A model generated the notes under the pieces. That model did no database searches. It saw nothing but the letters and a program-made list of their open reading frames with translations, and was not told the DNA's origin. DNA of 7,491 nucleotides from Actinomycetota bacterium (lineage in GTDB: Bacteria > Actinomycetota > Actinomycetes > Nanopelagicales > Nanopelagicaceae): contig WLPB01000049.1 in the NCBI GenBank assembly GCA_009698975.1, forward strand, positions 1 through 7,491, given 5' to 3'. This document shows positions 1-5,606 of this stretch, in pieces; the stretch's first letter is position 1; every line of letters starts with the position of its first letter. Made by a program: the position numbers and the translations under genes.

Positions 1-1
1 A

Positions 2-1867
2 GCTTCTGGGGCAACAACAAAGATTTATTTGGCTGCTAATCCATCTCACCTTGAGGCTGTAAACCCAGTGCTAGAGGGCATTGTGCGCGCAAAGCAGGAT
101 CGCCTCAATACCAAGGGTGCATATTCAGTGCTACCAATTCTCTTGCACGGTGATGCATCATTTGCTGGTCAAGGTGTGAATATGGAAGTGCTGCAGCTAT
201 CTGGCCTTGCTGGATATCGCACCGGTGGAACAATTCACATTGTTATTAACAACCAGGTTGGATTCACAACATCACCGCATGCATCACGAACATCTCGTTA
301 TTCAACAGATGTTGCCAAGTTAATTGAAGCTCCGGTCTTCCACGTCAACGGTGATGATCCAGAAGCATGTGTGCGCGTTGCTCACCTTGCATTTGAATAC
401 CGTCAGAAGTTCAATAAAGATGTAGTGATAGACATGGTCTGCTACCGTCGTCGCGGACATAACGAAGGCGATGAGCCAAGCTTTACTCAGCCATTGATGT
501 ACAAGTTGATTAACGAAAAGCGCACCACTCGTACTCTCTACTCAGAGGCGCTCGTTGGTCGTGGGGACATTACGCCAGAAGAGGCGCAACAAGTTCAGGC
601 TGAATACCAGGCCGAGTTAGAAGCTGTCTTTGCATCTGTTGCAAATCATGAGCCAGAGCATGATCCAAACTTTAAGGCACCAGTTGCTCCTGCAGCTGAT
701 GCAATTCAAACTGCTATTACTGAATCTCTTGCACGTGAGATTGCAGCGACACAGATTGCAACTCCGGAAGGATTTAACCTTCATCCAAAGATGGCTCCAC
801 AGTTGGCGAAGCGTCCAGAGATGCTCAACGATGGAACGATCGATTGGTCAATGGGAGAGCTCCTCGCATTCGGTTCGATTCTCAAAGATGGCAATCCAAT
901 TCGTTTAGCTGGTCAAGATTCACGCCGCGGAACATTTTCAAACCGTCATGCAGTAATCGTTGACTCTGAGAATGCAAATGAGTGGACACCGCTTCGTTCA
1001 ATGATTAGCGATGAGAATCAATTCTTTGTTGTGGACTCACTCTTGAGTGAATATGCAGCGATGGGCTTTGAGTATGGCTATTCAGTTGTACGCCCTGAGG
1101 CACTAGTGATGTGGGAAGGCCAATTTGGTGACTTCTCGAATGGTGCGCAGACTGTCGTTGATGAGTTCATCTCATCTGCACTTCAAAAGTGGGGCGAGCG
1201 TTCATCGGTAGTCCTTCTTCTTCCGCATGGATATGAAGGTCAAGGACCAGATCACTCTTCAGCGAGAATCGAGCGTTACTTGCAGCTCTGCGCTGAGAAC
1301 AATATGACTGTCGCTCAGCCATCATCACCAGCTTCGTACTTTCACTTGTTACGCTGGCATGTTGCTAATCCAACTCGTCGTCCAATGATTGTCTTTACAC
1401 CGAAGTCGATGCTCCGCCTGAAGGCTGCTGCATCTCAGTTGAGTGATTTTACGAGTGGAACATTCCGCCCAGTTATCGGTGACGAGAAAGTAACAAATGC
1501 AACTCGTTTGATCTTCTGTTCTGGAAAGCTTTATCACGACCTCGTTGCAGAGCGTGAAAAGTTAGGCGAGAGCACAACGGCGATCGTTCGCGTTGAACTT
1601 CTCTATCCGCTACCAATTGACGCGATGCGCGAGGAAGCTGCTAAGCATCCAAATGCAACGCTGCTCTGGGTACAAGATGAGCCAGCAAATCAAGGTCCAT
1701 GGCCACATATTGCACTTCGCACATCAGAGGCGCTCGGCGGTCACGCTATTGCAGATCGTGTATTCCGTCGCGTATCACGTCGCTCAACTGCTAGCCCAGC
1801 AACTGGTAACCACCACTTGCATGAGGAAGAGTTGAAGGCGTTGCTGCAGGAAGCGTTTACTCGCTAA
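2..1867 (+). CDS. kgd: 2-oxoglutarate decarboxylase/dehydrogenase E1 (Kgd/SucA), C-terminal part, 5'-truncated
   Basis: Thiamine-diphosphate-dependent E1 enzyme of the TCA cycle that decarboxylates 2-oxoglutarate in the cytoplasm. In actinobacteria it is usually a large (about 1200-residue) fusion with a lipoyl-succinyltransferase-like domain. The reading frame is open from base 2 with no start, so the gene begins outside the window and about 620 C-terminal residues remain. Visible motifs: ANPSHLEAV near the left edge; GDASFAGQG (149-175) and NNQVGFTT (248-271), which match the ThDP/metal-binding region; RRRGHNEGDEPSFTQP (446-493); the pyrimidine-domain block RLAGQDSRRGTFSNRHAV (about 904-957); LLLPHGYEGQGPDHSSARIE; and an actinobacterial-style C-terminus with SRR-SASPATG-like spacing. 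It ends in TAA without visible frameshift. The N-terminal E2-like domain cannot be judged here. It is convergent with the next gene, 50 bases apart. Family assignment is very secure; kgd versus sucA is a naming choice. Confidence 0.96.
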   Translation, partial: ASGATTKIYLAANPSHLEAVNPVLEGIVRAKQDRLNTKGAYSVLPILLHGDASFAGQGVNMEVLQLSGLAGYRTGGTIHIVINNQVGFTTSPHASRTSRYSTDVAKLIEAPVFHVNGDDPEACVRVAHLAFEYRQKFNKDVVIDMVCYRRRGHNEGDEPSFTQPLMYKLINEKRTTRTLYSEALVGRGDITPEEAQQVQAEYQAELEAVFASVANHEPEHDPNFKAPVAPAADAIQTAITESLAREIAATQIATPEGFNLHPKMAPQLAKRPEMLNDGTIDWSMGELLAFGSILKDGNPIRLAGQDSRRGTFSNRHAVIVDSENANEWTPLRSMISDENQFFVVDSLLSEYAAMGFEYGYSVVRPEALVMWEGQFGDFSNGAQTVVDEFISSALQKWGERSSVVLLLPHGYEGQGPDHSSARIERYLQLCAENNMTVAQPSSPASYFHLLRWHVANPTRRPMIVFTPKSMLRLKAAASQLSDFTSGTFRPVIGDEKVTNATRLIFCSGKLYHDLVAEREKLGESTTAIVRVELLYPLPIDAMREEAAKHPNATLLWVQDEPANQGPWPHIALRTSEALGGHAIADRVFRRVSRRSTASPATGNHHLHEEELKALLQEAFTR

Positions 1868-1917
1868 ATACTTCTCTTTACGCCCACTATCGCTGGGATT
1901 ACGTGAAGTTGCTGGAT

Positions 1918-2403
1918 TTATGTGTGAAAGCCCCAAATATCCAGTGTGCAACTCTTATTGCTGCCTGTGATTGCGAAGTTTTTTCCCCAGATCTGGCGCT
2001 CTCCGCTCAAATATGATGAACCATCTTTAGCACATGATTGATAGACCCAGGAAGCCACGTTTTTTCCTGCATATTCCCGTTCACTAGGATCCATCCAATA
2101 AATGAATCGTTTAAGCCACGGTTGTCCGCTACGAAGGTGTGAAGTTATCTGAAGGCCACTTAGTTTGCCGCTAGTCGGCCAGTTGCCGCCTATGAGACGA
2201 ACACCAATCGTAACTTTTTTATTTTTGTGGAGGCAAGTGAAGTTGGATGCTTTTATCTTTGTGCAACCAAAACCCATATCAATAATTTGTCGCCTTACTT
2301 CGGTTCCCTCTGGTCCTATCGCAATTGGAAACATTGTTGCATTAGCTGATGGCGCAATAGCGACCGTAATTATCAACGCTGCGAGAGTAGCCCTGATTTT
2401 CAT
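1918..2403 (-). CDS. Small secreted four-cysteine protein, function unknown
   Basis: I do not recognise this family. The chosen ATG gives 161 residues. The N-terminus is a clear Sec signal peptide: basic MKIR, a hydrophobic stretch from about residue 5 to 17, then PSANA with likely cleavage after Ala22. The mature part (about 139 residues) is basic and rich in Gly, Ser and aromatic residues, with four cysteines (47, 57, 124, 152), an even number that could form two disulfides outside the membrane. There are no further membrane segments, LPXTG or lipobox. A TTG six bases upstream (2409) would add two residues, but the ATG is preferred because TATAGT lies six bases before it, the leaderless pattern seen elsewhere in this window. 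The gene lies 65-70 bases downstream of sodX on the same strand, so it may be co-transcribed or use its own promoter. The coding call rests on the signal peptide, intact length and absence of any competing frame. Confidence 0.75.
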   Translation of the reverse strand: MKIRATLAALIITVAIAPSANATMFPIAIGPEGTEVRRQIIDMGFGCTKIKASNFTCLHKNKKVTIGVRLIGGNWPTSGKLSGLQITSHLRSGQPWLKRFIYWMDPSEREYAGKNVASWVYQSCAKDGSSYLSGERQIWGKNFAITGSNKSCTLDIWGFHT

Positions 2404-2409
2404 ATTCAA

Positions 2410-2415
2410 ACTATA
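2410..2415 (-). promoter_or_regulatory. Predicted -10 element (TATAGT) of the secreted-protein gene
   Basis: On the minus strand TATAGT is followed by six bases and then the ATG at 2403. This spacing would start the transcript at or next to the ATG (leaderless). No Shine-Dalgarno sequence is visible before this ATG. No convincing -35 hexamer was found. Confidence 0.4.
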
Positions 2416-2474
2416 TTTTCATTCTTCGCAATGAGAAGTGATGTGACTGGTCCTACCTGCTTGGCGTACATGTT

Positions 2475-2846
2475 TCAACGCGCTCTCGTTTTGCGAACTC
2501 GGCAGATAACCTTGGCCCGAGCAGATGAGATAGGTAGCCAACCCCATTGTCGGGAATCAGTACCTTCAGGGTTATCGCTGAGCAGATAGAGCTCATGTTT
2601 TTCTCGATCAATCTTTGAGACTCGCTTTACGTAAAAAATCCCTGGTTGGTTCGCCAGTTCAATGGTGAGAACATCATCCACCGAAATTCCGCTTGAGAAT
2701 ATTCCGCCGGAGAAGATTCCGCGCAAGAAACCGGTCTGGCTCTTCAGTGAGAAGCTGCCCCACCTAGCCAGCAGCCAATCCCCCGAGCTAAATGTCGGCA
2801 GCATCGAATCGCCCTCAATGAGAACGGTGGAATATCTAGCTGGCAT
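2475..2846 (-). CDS. sodX: Nickel-type superoxide dismutase maturation protease (S26 family)
   Basis: Signal-peptidase-like serine protease thought to remove the N-terminal leader of Ni-SOD so that the nickel-hook histidine becomes residue 1. S26 features (123-residue numbering): EGDSMLPTF with nucleophile Ser14, GDWLLA, FYVKRV with general-base Lys74, and the SDNPEGTDSRQWG block typical of the family. No transmembrane anchor is evident. Position supports the role: it is divergent from sodN. Between Ser and Lys lies a tandem pentapeptide (FLRGI, FSGGI, FSSGI) encoded by three imperfect 15-bp repeats, probably a surface loop. An upstream in-frame ATG at 2873 would give 132 residues. I prefer 2846 because TAGACT sits seven bases before it, the same arrangement as at aroA, and because the S26 core begins just after it. 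Family call is strong; the exact start is inferred. Confidence 0.88.
   Translation of the reverse strand: MPARYSTVLIEGDSMLPTFSSGDWLLARWGSFSLKSQTGFLRGIFSGGIFSSGISVDDVLTIELANQPGIFYVKRVSKIDREKHELYLLSDNPEGTDSRQWGWLPISSARAKVICRVRKTRAR
2686..2730. repeat. Imperfect 15-bp tandem repeat, three copies, inside sodX
   Basis: Three consecutive 15-base units (2686-2700, 2701-2715, 2716-2730), each beginning ATTCCGC and followed by a diverged GAGAA-like half. On the minus strand they encode the pentapeptides FLRGI, FSGGI and FSSGI. The unit length is five codons, so copy-number changes keep the frame. Confidence 0.8.
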
Positions 2847-2853
2847 GTGAGCA

Positions 2854-2859
2854 AGTCTA
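2854..2859 (-). promoter_or_regulatory. Predicted -10 element (TAGACT) of sodX
   Basis: On the minus strand TAGACT is followed by seven bases and then ATG at 2846, which predicts a leaderless transcript. The identical hexamer and spacing occur at aroA. A second candidate, TATAAG (2882-2887), lies eight bases before the alternative ATG at 2873. No clear -35 element was seen. Confidence 0.42.
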
Positions 2860-2899
2860 AGCGGTGGCCTCATGTGATGCGCTTATAGCCAGCACCCAG

Positions 2900-2905
2900 T
2901 AATCT
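2900..2905 (+). promoter_or_regulatory. Predicted -10 element (TAATCT) of sodN
   Basis: TAATCT is followed by seven bases and the sodN ATG at 2913. No purine-rich ribosome-binding site precedes the ATG, which fits a leaderless mRNA. No recognisable Nur or Fur operator was found in the sodX-sodN gap, though a diverged one could be missed by eye. Confidence 0.42.
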
Positions 2906-2912
2906 CTGACCT

Positions 2913-3323
2913 ATGAGAAACCTACTTACATCAGTACTTGCACCAAAGACCACCGTTCTTGCACATTGCGATCTTCCTTGTGGCGTCTATGACCCTGCAC
3001 AGGCTCGCATCGAAGCTCTTTCCGTAAAAGCATGCATGGAGAAGTACGCTGCTAATACAGATGCTGACTTCCGTTCACGCTCTGTTGCAATTAAAGAAGA
3101 GCGTTCACATGCAGTCAAAGAGCACCTCTGGGTACTCTGGACAGATTACTTTAAGGCCCCACACTTTGAGGCATACCCACAACTTCACACACTCTTTAAC
3201 GATGCGACAAAACTTGCTGGAGCAGCGGGAACAAAGGGAACACAGGATGTGGCAGTTGCAGATTCATTGATCGCAAAGATTGATGAGATCGCAGAGATTT
3301 TCTGGGCAACAAAGAAGGCGTAA
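2913..3323 (+). CDS. sodN: Nickel superoxide dismutase precursor
   Basis: Disproportionates superoxide to oxygen and hydrogen peroxide with a Ni(II/III) centre; the family forms a hexamer of four-helix bundles in the cytoplasm. The 136-residue product has a short leader ending in LA before HCDLPCGVYDPAQ, the diagnostic nickel hook HCxxPCGxY. After removal of 17 residues, His18 becomes His1 and Cys19 and Cys23 become the ligands Cys2 and Cys6. The mature length of 119 is close to the 117 I recall for the Streptomyces enzyme. The rest is helical and Lys/Glu/Ala rich, as in the family, and no active-site residue is missing. The maturation protease gene sodX is divergent, 66 bases between the preferred starts. 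ATG at 2913 is the natural start and lies seven bases after a TAATCT box. In Streptomyces sodN is nickel-induced; regulation here is not visible. Confidence 0.97.
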   Translation: MRNLLTSVLAPKTTVLAHCDLPCGVYDPAQARIEALSVKACMEKYAANTDADFRSRSVAIKEERSHAVKEHLWVLWTDYFKAPHFEAYPQLHTLFNDATKLAGAAGTKGTQDVAVADSLIAKIDEIAEIFWATKKA

Positions 3324-3330
3324 CAACTTT

Positions 3331-3361
3331 TTAAAACTGAGTTAATAAGTCAGTTCTTTAA
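3331..3361. terminator. Weak hairpin between convergent sodN and thioesterase genes, possible bidirectional terminator
   Basis: AACTGA (3335-3340) pairs with TCAGTT (3350-3355) around a nine-base loop. Flanking TTAAA and CTTTAA can extend the stem with one mismatch or bulge. Read on the minus strand, the hairpin is followed by a short T/A run; on the plus strand by CTTTAA. The stem is A+T rich and overlaps the TGA stop of the minus-strand gene, so it is a plausible but not strong terminator for both units. Confidence 0.4.
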
Positions 3362-3760
3362 GAGGGATTCAGCGGCGGTGCGTGCGAGGAAAGTTACTCG
3401 CTCCACCGTCGCTCTCTTTATCTCACCTTGTGCAATATGTCGTTCGCCCTCATATATATCGCAGGCAAATGTCAGTTCTTTTCCTTCAATTAAAGTGCAT
3501 CGAGCGCTGGCGCGAAGTTCATCGCCGACCTGGGCAGAGGCAAGTAATTCAAAAGTAGTTGAGAGCAGATAAGTAGTCTCGCCAATATCAAGATGTTCAC
3601 TCAGTGCTGCAACTGTTGCGCTCTCCATGCAGTGCAATAGATGCGATGTAGCAATAACAGGTAGCTCTGAAAGTCCCATGGCAAGGGCGGTATCGCCTGG
3701 GCGGACAGTCATCACTGAGAAACCAACAGCGCCTATGACATCTTCTGCTGGATTCATCAT
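3350..3760 (-). CDS. FlK-like hotdog thioesterase, catalytic His apparently replaced
   Basis: A 136-residue single hotdog-fold protein resembling fluoroacetyl-CoA thioesterase FlK and the related acyl-CoA thioesterases common in actinobacteria. Recognisable blocks: DTALAMG (23-29), LPVIATSHLL (33-42), CMESATVAAL (44-53), VGDELRASA (78-86), and a C-terminal VERVTFLAR. Two FlK catalytic residues align: Thr42 with Thr38 and Glu50 with Glu46. The third, His76, normally in an HLAATPVG-like block, aligns with Leu72 (CTT codon) in LLASAQVG. Substrate and even activity are therefore open. It is the last gene of the sigR-rsrA operon, three bases after the rsrA stop, with GAGAAG six bases before its ATG, so translation is probably coupled. 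A second ATG directly follows the first. Fold call is confident; function is not. Confidence 0.82.
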   Translation of the reverse strand: MMNPAEDVIGAVGFSVMTVRPGDTALAMGLSELPVIATSHLLHCMESATVAALSEHLDIGETTYLLSTTFELLASAQVGDELRASARCTLIEGKELTFACDIYEGERHIAQGEIKRATVERVTFLARTAAESLLKN

Positions 3761-3763
3761 CGC

Positions 3764-4159
3764 TTACTTCTCGGGATCCTGGTCGGTAAAGTGCTGAATA
3801 TGAGTCTCTTCAATTTGAATCTCGCGATGTTCGATATTGCCGAACTCATCAATCTCAATAGATATCTCGGTCATACTAAATTGAGTGATAACTTCGGTTG
3901 TTCCTGTCATCTCTGCGCGTAGCTGACGATGGAGCGCTTCGTGTAAATCTTCTGGGGCGCGATCGGTGCATGTACGACGAAGGGTCTTTTGCAATAAGTC
4001 ATGCATTGCGCGCTCATGGGCAACTTCTGCCTGACAGGCAAGACAAGAGAGTAAATGTGCCTCGATTTGTGAGGCTTGGGCGAGCTCTTGCATCTGCTCT
4101 TCAACAATAAAGACCACTGAGGAGAGTACTTCGCCACATTGAATTTCGATGAAACTCAT
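3764..4159 (-). CDS. rsrA: Zinc-containing redox-sensitive anti-sigma factor (RsrA/RshA type)
   Basis: Cytoplasmic ZAS-family anti-sigma factor that binds and silences SigR under reducing conditions. Disulfide formation expels zinc and frees the sigma factor. The 131-residue protein carries the HxxxCxxC motif as HLLSCLAC (His35, Cys39, Cys42), an upstream Cys8 in CGEVL, and a later Cys64 in [12 protein letters not shown]. These match the positions of the zinc-ligand and redox cysteines of Streptomyces RsrA. Residues about 88-123 form an acidic tail rich in alternating Ile and Glu that I do not recall from Streptomyces RsrA. Its ATG overlaps the sigR stop (ATGA), and an AAGGGAG ribosome-binding site lies six bases upstream within sigR, so the pair is translationally coupled, as expected for a sigma/anti-sigma module. 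Confidence 0.92.
   Translation of the reverse strand: MSFIEIQCGEVLSSVVFIVEEQMQELAQASQIEAHLLSCLACQAEVAHERAMHDLLQKTLRRTCTDRAPEDLHEALHRQLRAEMTGTTEVITQFSMTEISIEIDEFGNIEHREIQIEETHIQHFTDQDPEK
3767..3772 (-). promoter_or_regulatory. Ribosome-binding site (GAGAAG) of the thioesterase gene
   Basis: GAGAAG lies six bases before the ATG at 3760 and inside the last codons of rsrA. It supports that start and translation from the sigR-rsrA messenger. Confidence 0.5.
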
Positions 4160-4794
4160 AGCTCGCTCCCTTCATCGGAACTCTTCTTATCAGTAGAGCC
4201 CTTCTTGGCAGCAGTCTCGTAACCGAGCTCGCGCGCGTAATCCGTCAGCTTTTCGCGTAATTGTTTGCGTCCGCGATGCAACCTCGACATTACTGTTCCA
4301 GCAGGAACTCCAAGAATTTCAGCAATCTCTTTATAAGCAAAGCCTTCAACATCTGCAAAGTAAACAACCATTCGAAATTCTTCTGGAAGTTCTTGTAGCG
4401 CGCGCTTAATGTCGCTATCTGGGAGCGCTTCGAGCGCTTCGACCTCTGCAGATTTACCTTGATCACTTGTATGAGATTGCGCCTTTGCAACTTGCCAATC
4501 TTCGATCTCATTATTGGAAAGAAGTGGTTGGCGTTGCTTCTTGCGATAGGAATTAATAAAAGTTGTTGTTAAAACTCGATAGAGCCATGCGCGAAGATTG
4601 GTGCCTTCTTCGAATTGATGGAAGGAGGTAAAAGCTTTGAGGTATGTGTCTTGAACAAGGTCGCGCGCATCTTCAGGATTTTTTGTATAGCGAAGTGCGG
4701 CCGAATAAAGTTGATCGGTAAAGATGAGGGCATCGCGCTCGAACCGAGTGGTGCGATCGGCGGCGCTTTCGAGGACCAAATCTTTCGATGTCAT
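4156..4794 (-). CDS. sigR: ECF RNA polymerase sigma factor SigR/SigH (thiol-oxidative stress)
   Basis: Group IV sigma factor that directs RNA polymerase to thiol-stress genes; called SigR in Streptomyces and SigH in mycobacteria. The 212-residue protein has region 2 at about residues 20-86, with [14 protein letters not shown] (42-55) and [15 protein letters not shown] typical of this subfamily. A variable linker follows (about 87-128), then region 4 from about 129 to 183 with [21 protein letters not shown] (135-155, read as two blocks) and the helix-turn-helix ending [15 protein letters not shown] charged tail of about 30 residues follows. The linker contains a duplicated 9-base unit (4423-4440) encoding EALEAL. 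The next gene, overlapping by four bases, is its anti-sigma factor, which strongly supports the assignment. Many SigR genes activate themselves, but no GGAAT/GTT promoter was found upstream; a TAGTAT box suggests housekeeping transcription. Confidence 0.95.
   Translation of the reverse strand: MTSKDLVLESAADRTTRFERDALIFTDQLYSAALRYTKNPEDARDLVQDTYLKAFTSFHQFEEGTNLRAWLYRVLTTTFINSYRKKQRQPLLSNNEIEDWQVAKAQSHTSDQGKSAEVEALEALPDSDIKRALQELPEEFRMVVYFADVEGFAYKEIAEILGVPAGTVMSRLHRGRKQLREKLTDYARELGYETAAKKGSTDKKSSDEGSEL
4166..4172 (-). promoter_or_regulatory. Strong ribosome-binding site (AAGGGAG) of rsrA
   Basis: AAGGGAG lies six bases before the rsrA ATG at 4159, inside the end of sigR. It is the best Shine-Dalgarno match in the window and fixes the rsrA start. 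Confidence 0.65.
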
Positions 4795-4802
4795 TTGGCT
4801 CC

Positions 4803-4808
4803 ATACTA
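4803..4808 (-). promoter_or_regulatory. Predicted -10 element (TAGTAT) of the sigR operon
   Basis: On the minus strand TAGTAT is followed by eight bases and then the sigR ATG, again close to a leaderless arrangement. GGAG in those eight bases could alternatively be a ribosome-binding site with short spacing. The 55-base gap to the upstream SRAP gene shows no clear terminator. Confidence 0.38.
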
Positions 4809-4849
4809 GGGCAACTTCCTCAGATTTTCAGAAGGGAGTTCGAAGAAAG

Positions 4850-5572
4850 CTAGAAGAGAGTCTCCGGTTCGCCGAGTGCAATCTCTTGAATCAACTCGGG
4901 GCCATTATTGGCAACGACGTTCACGCGCGAATCGACGGGTCGGGTGACGAGATTGCGTTCGGGCTCAACGCAGCGCATGAGCTCGCGCAGCATTTCGATA
5001 TCGCGATTGCTCGGGTCAAGCCAGGTATCCCACCTCGCTCGCTCCATAAAGACCGGCATCCGCGAGTGAATAGTTGCGAGCTCCCCCTGCGCCTCCTGAG
5101 TAATGATGGATGCGCTATTGATCTGCTCGCCATTGGGTGAAATCCAAGATGACCAGATTCCAGCAACCGAGAGCTGGGCACCATCGCGGTCAGAGATATA
5201 GAAAGGTTGCTTCGGAGCATATCGGCCGAGCGCAGTTGCCCATTCGTAATATCCAGTGACAGGAATGAGGCAACGAGTTCTGCGAAATGCATCTCTAAAA
5301 GTTGGCTTCTCGTGTATCGATTCGCTACGAGCATTGATTGCATGTGACTGTGAAGCACGCGCCTCTGCTATCGATTTCTGCCAAGGAGCAATCATCCCCC
5401 ATGATGCGCTCTCAAGATTTCTTACCCCTTCAGAACCTTTAACTATATATATCTCATTGGTTGGCGCGACATTCCAGTTCAGTGGAAGCATCGGATTAGA
5501 ACTATTCTCGCGCAGATTAAAGAAGGTGACGATCTCCTCCTTCGTATTTGCCATCGCATATCTTCCGCACAT
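4850..5572 (-). CDS. SRAP-domain abasic-site processing protein (HMCES/YedK family)
   Basis: SOS-response-associated (SRAP) protein that forms a stable thiazolidine DNA-protein crosslink with abasic sites in single-stranded DNA, protecting them from strand breakage. The 240-residue product is full length. Diagnostic residues are present: MCGRY with catalytic Cys2 exposed after Met removal, NVAPT (34-38), NARSE (80-84), GYYEW with Glu110, and IHSRMPV with His169, corresponding to Cys2, Asn75, Glu105 and His160 of E. coli YedK. The need for Cys at position 2 fixes the start at 5572. It is transcribed away from aroA, with only 34 bases between the preferred starts, and ends 55 bases before sigR, so it could read into the sigR operon. 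I saw no LexA-type operator in the short upstream gap. Confidence 0.95.
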   Translation of the reverse strand: MCGRYAMANTKEEIVTFFNLRENSSNPMLPLNWNVAPTNEIYIVKGSEGVRNLESASWGMIAPWQKSIAEARASQSHAINARSESIHEKPTFRDAFRRTRCLIPVTGYYEWATALGRYAPKQPFYISDRDGAQLSVAGIWSSWISPNGEQINSASIITQEAQGELATIHSRMPVFMERARWDTWLDPSNRDIEMLRELMRCVEPERNLVTRPVDSRVNVVANNGPELIQEIALGEPETLF

Positions 5573-5578
5573 GGAGCA

Positions 5579-5584
5579 ATCCTA
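5579..5584 (-). promoter_or_regulatory. Predicted -10 element (TAGGAT) of the SRAP gene
   Basis: On the minus strand TAGGAT is followed by six bases and the ATG at 5572, predicting a leaderless mRNA. It overlaps the palindrome CCTAGG (5581-5586). It lies only nine bases from the opposing aroA -10 box, so both promoters occupy the same DNA. Confidence 0.42.
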
Positions 5585-5593
5585 GGTAATGGG

Positions 5594-5599
5594 TAGACT
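5594..5599 (+). promoter_or_regulatory. Predicted -10 element (TAGACT) of aroA
   Basis: TAGACT followed by seven bases and ATG at 5607, identical in hexamer and spacing to the sodX arrangement. It supports 5607 rather than the in-frame ATG at 5589, because a transcript starting near 5607 would not contain the earlier ATG. Confidence 0.45.
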
Positions 5600-5606
5600 T
5601 GGCGCC

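Noticed and set aside
1868..1917. Terminator between kgd and the convergent secreted-protein gene
   Set aside because: Only a four-pair CCCA/TGGG stem with a seven-base loop and no T run is visible. Too weak to annotate.
2847..2873. Longer SodX start at 2873
   Set aside because: Possible, with TATAAG eight bases upstream, but the extra nine residues add nothing recognisable and the TAGACT-N7-ATG arrangement at 2846 matches aroA exactly. Kept only as an alternative.
4423..4440. Two copies of a 9-base repeat in the sigR linker
   Set aside because: Only two short units encoding EALEAL. Acidic helix-like linkers often give such patterns by chance, so it is noted in the gene entry only.
4795..4849. 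SigR-type autoregulatory promoter upstream of sigR
   Set aside because: GGAAG is present on the minus strand, but no GTT occurs about 18 bases downstream before the start codon, so the GGAAT-N18-GTT pattern is not met.
4724..5140. 138-codon plus-strand ORF
   Set aside because: It lies antisense to sigR and the SRAP gene, both with strong family motifs. It shows no recognisable domain and is a shadow frame.
4921..5358. 145-codon minus-strand ORF inside the SRAP gene
   Set aside because: Another frame of a gene whose catalytic residues are all present in the main frame. No motif of its own.
5589..5606. AroA start at the earlier ATG (5589)
   Set aside because: The predicted aroA -10 box lies after this ATG, and the six extra residues are not typical of AroA N-termini.
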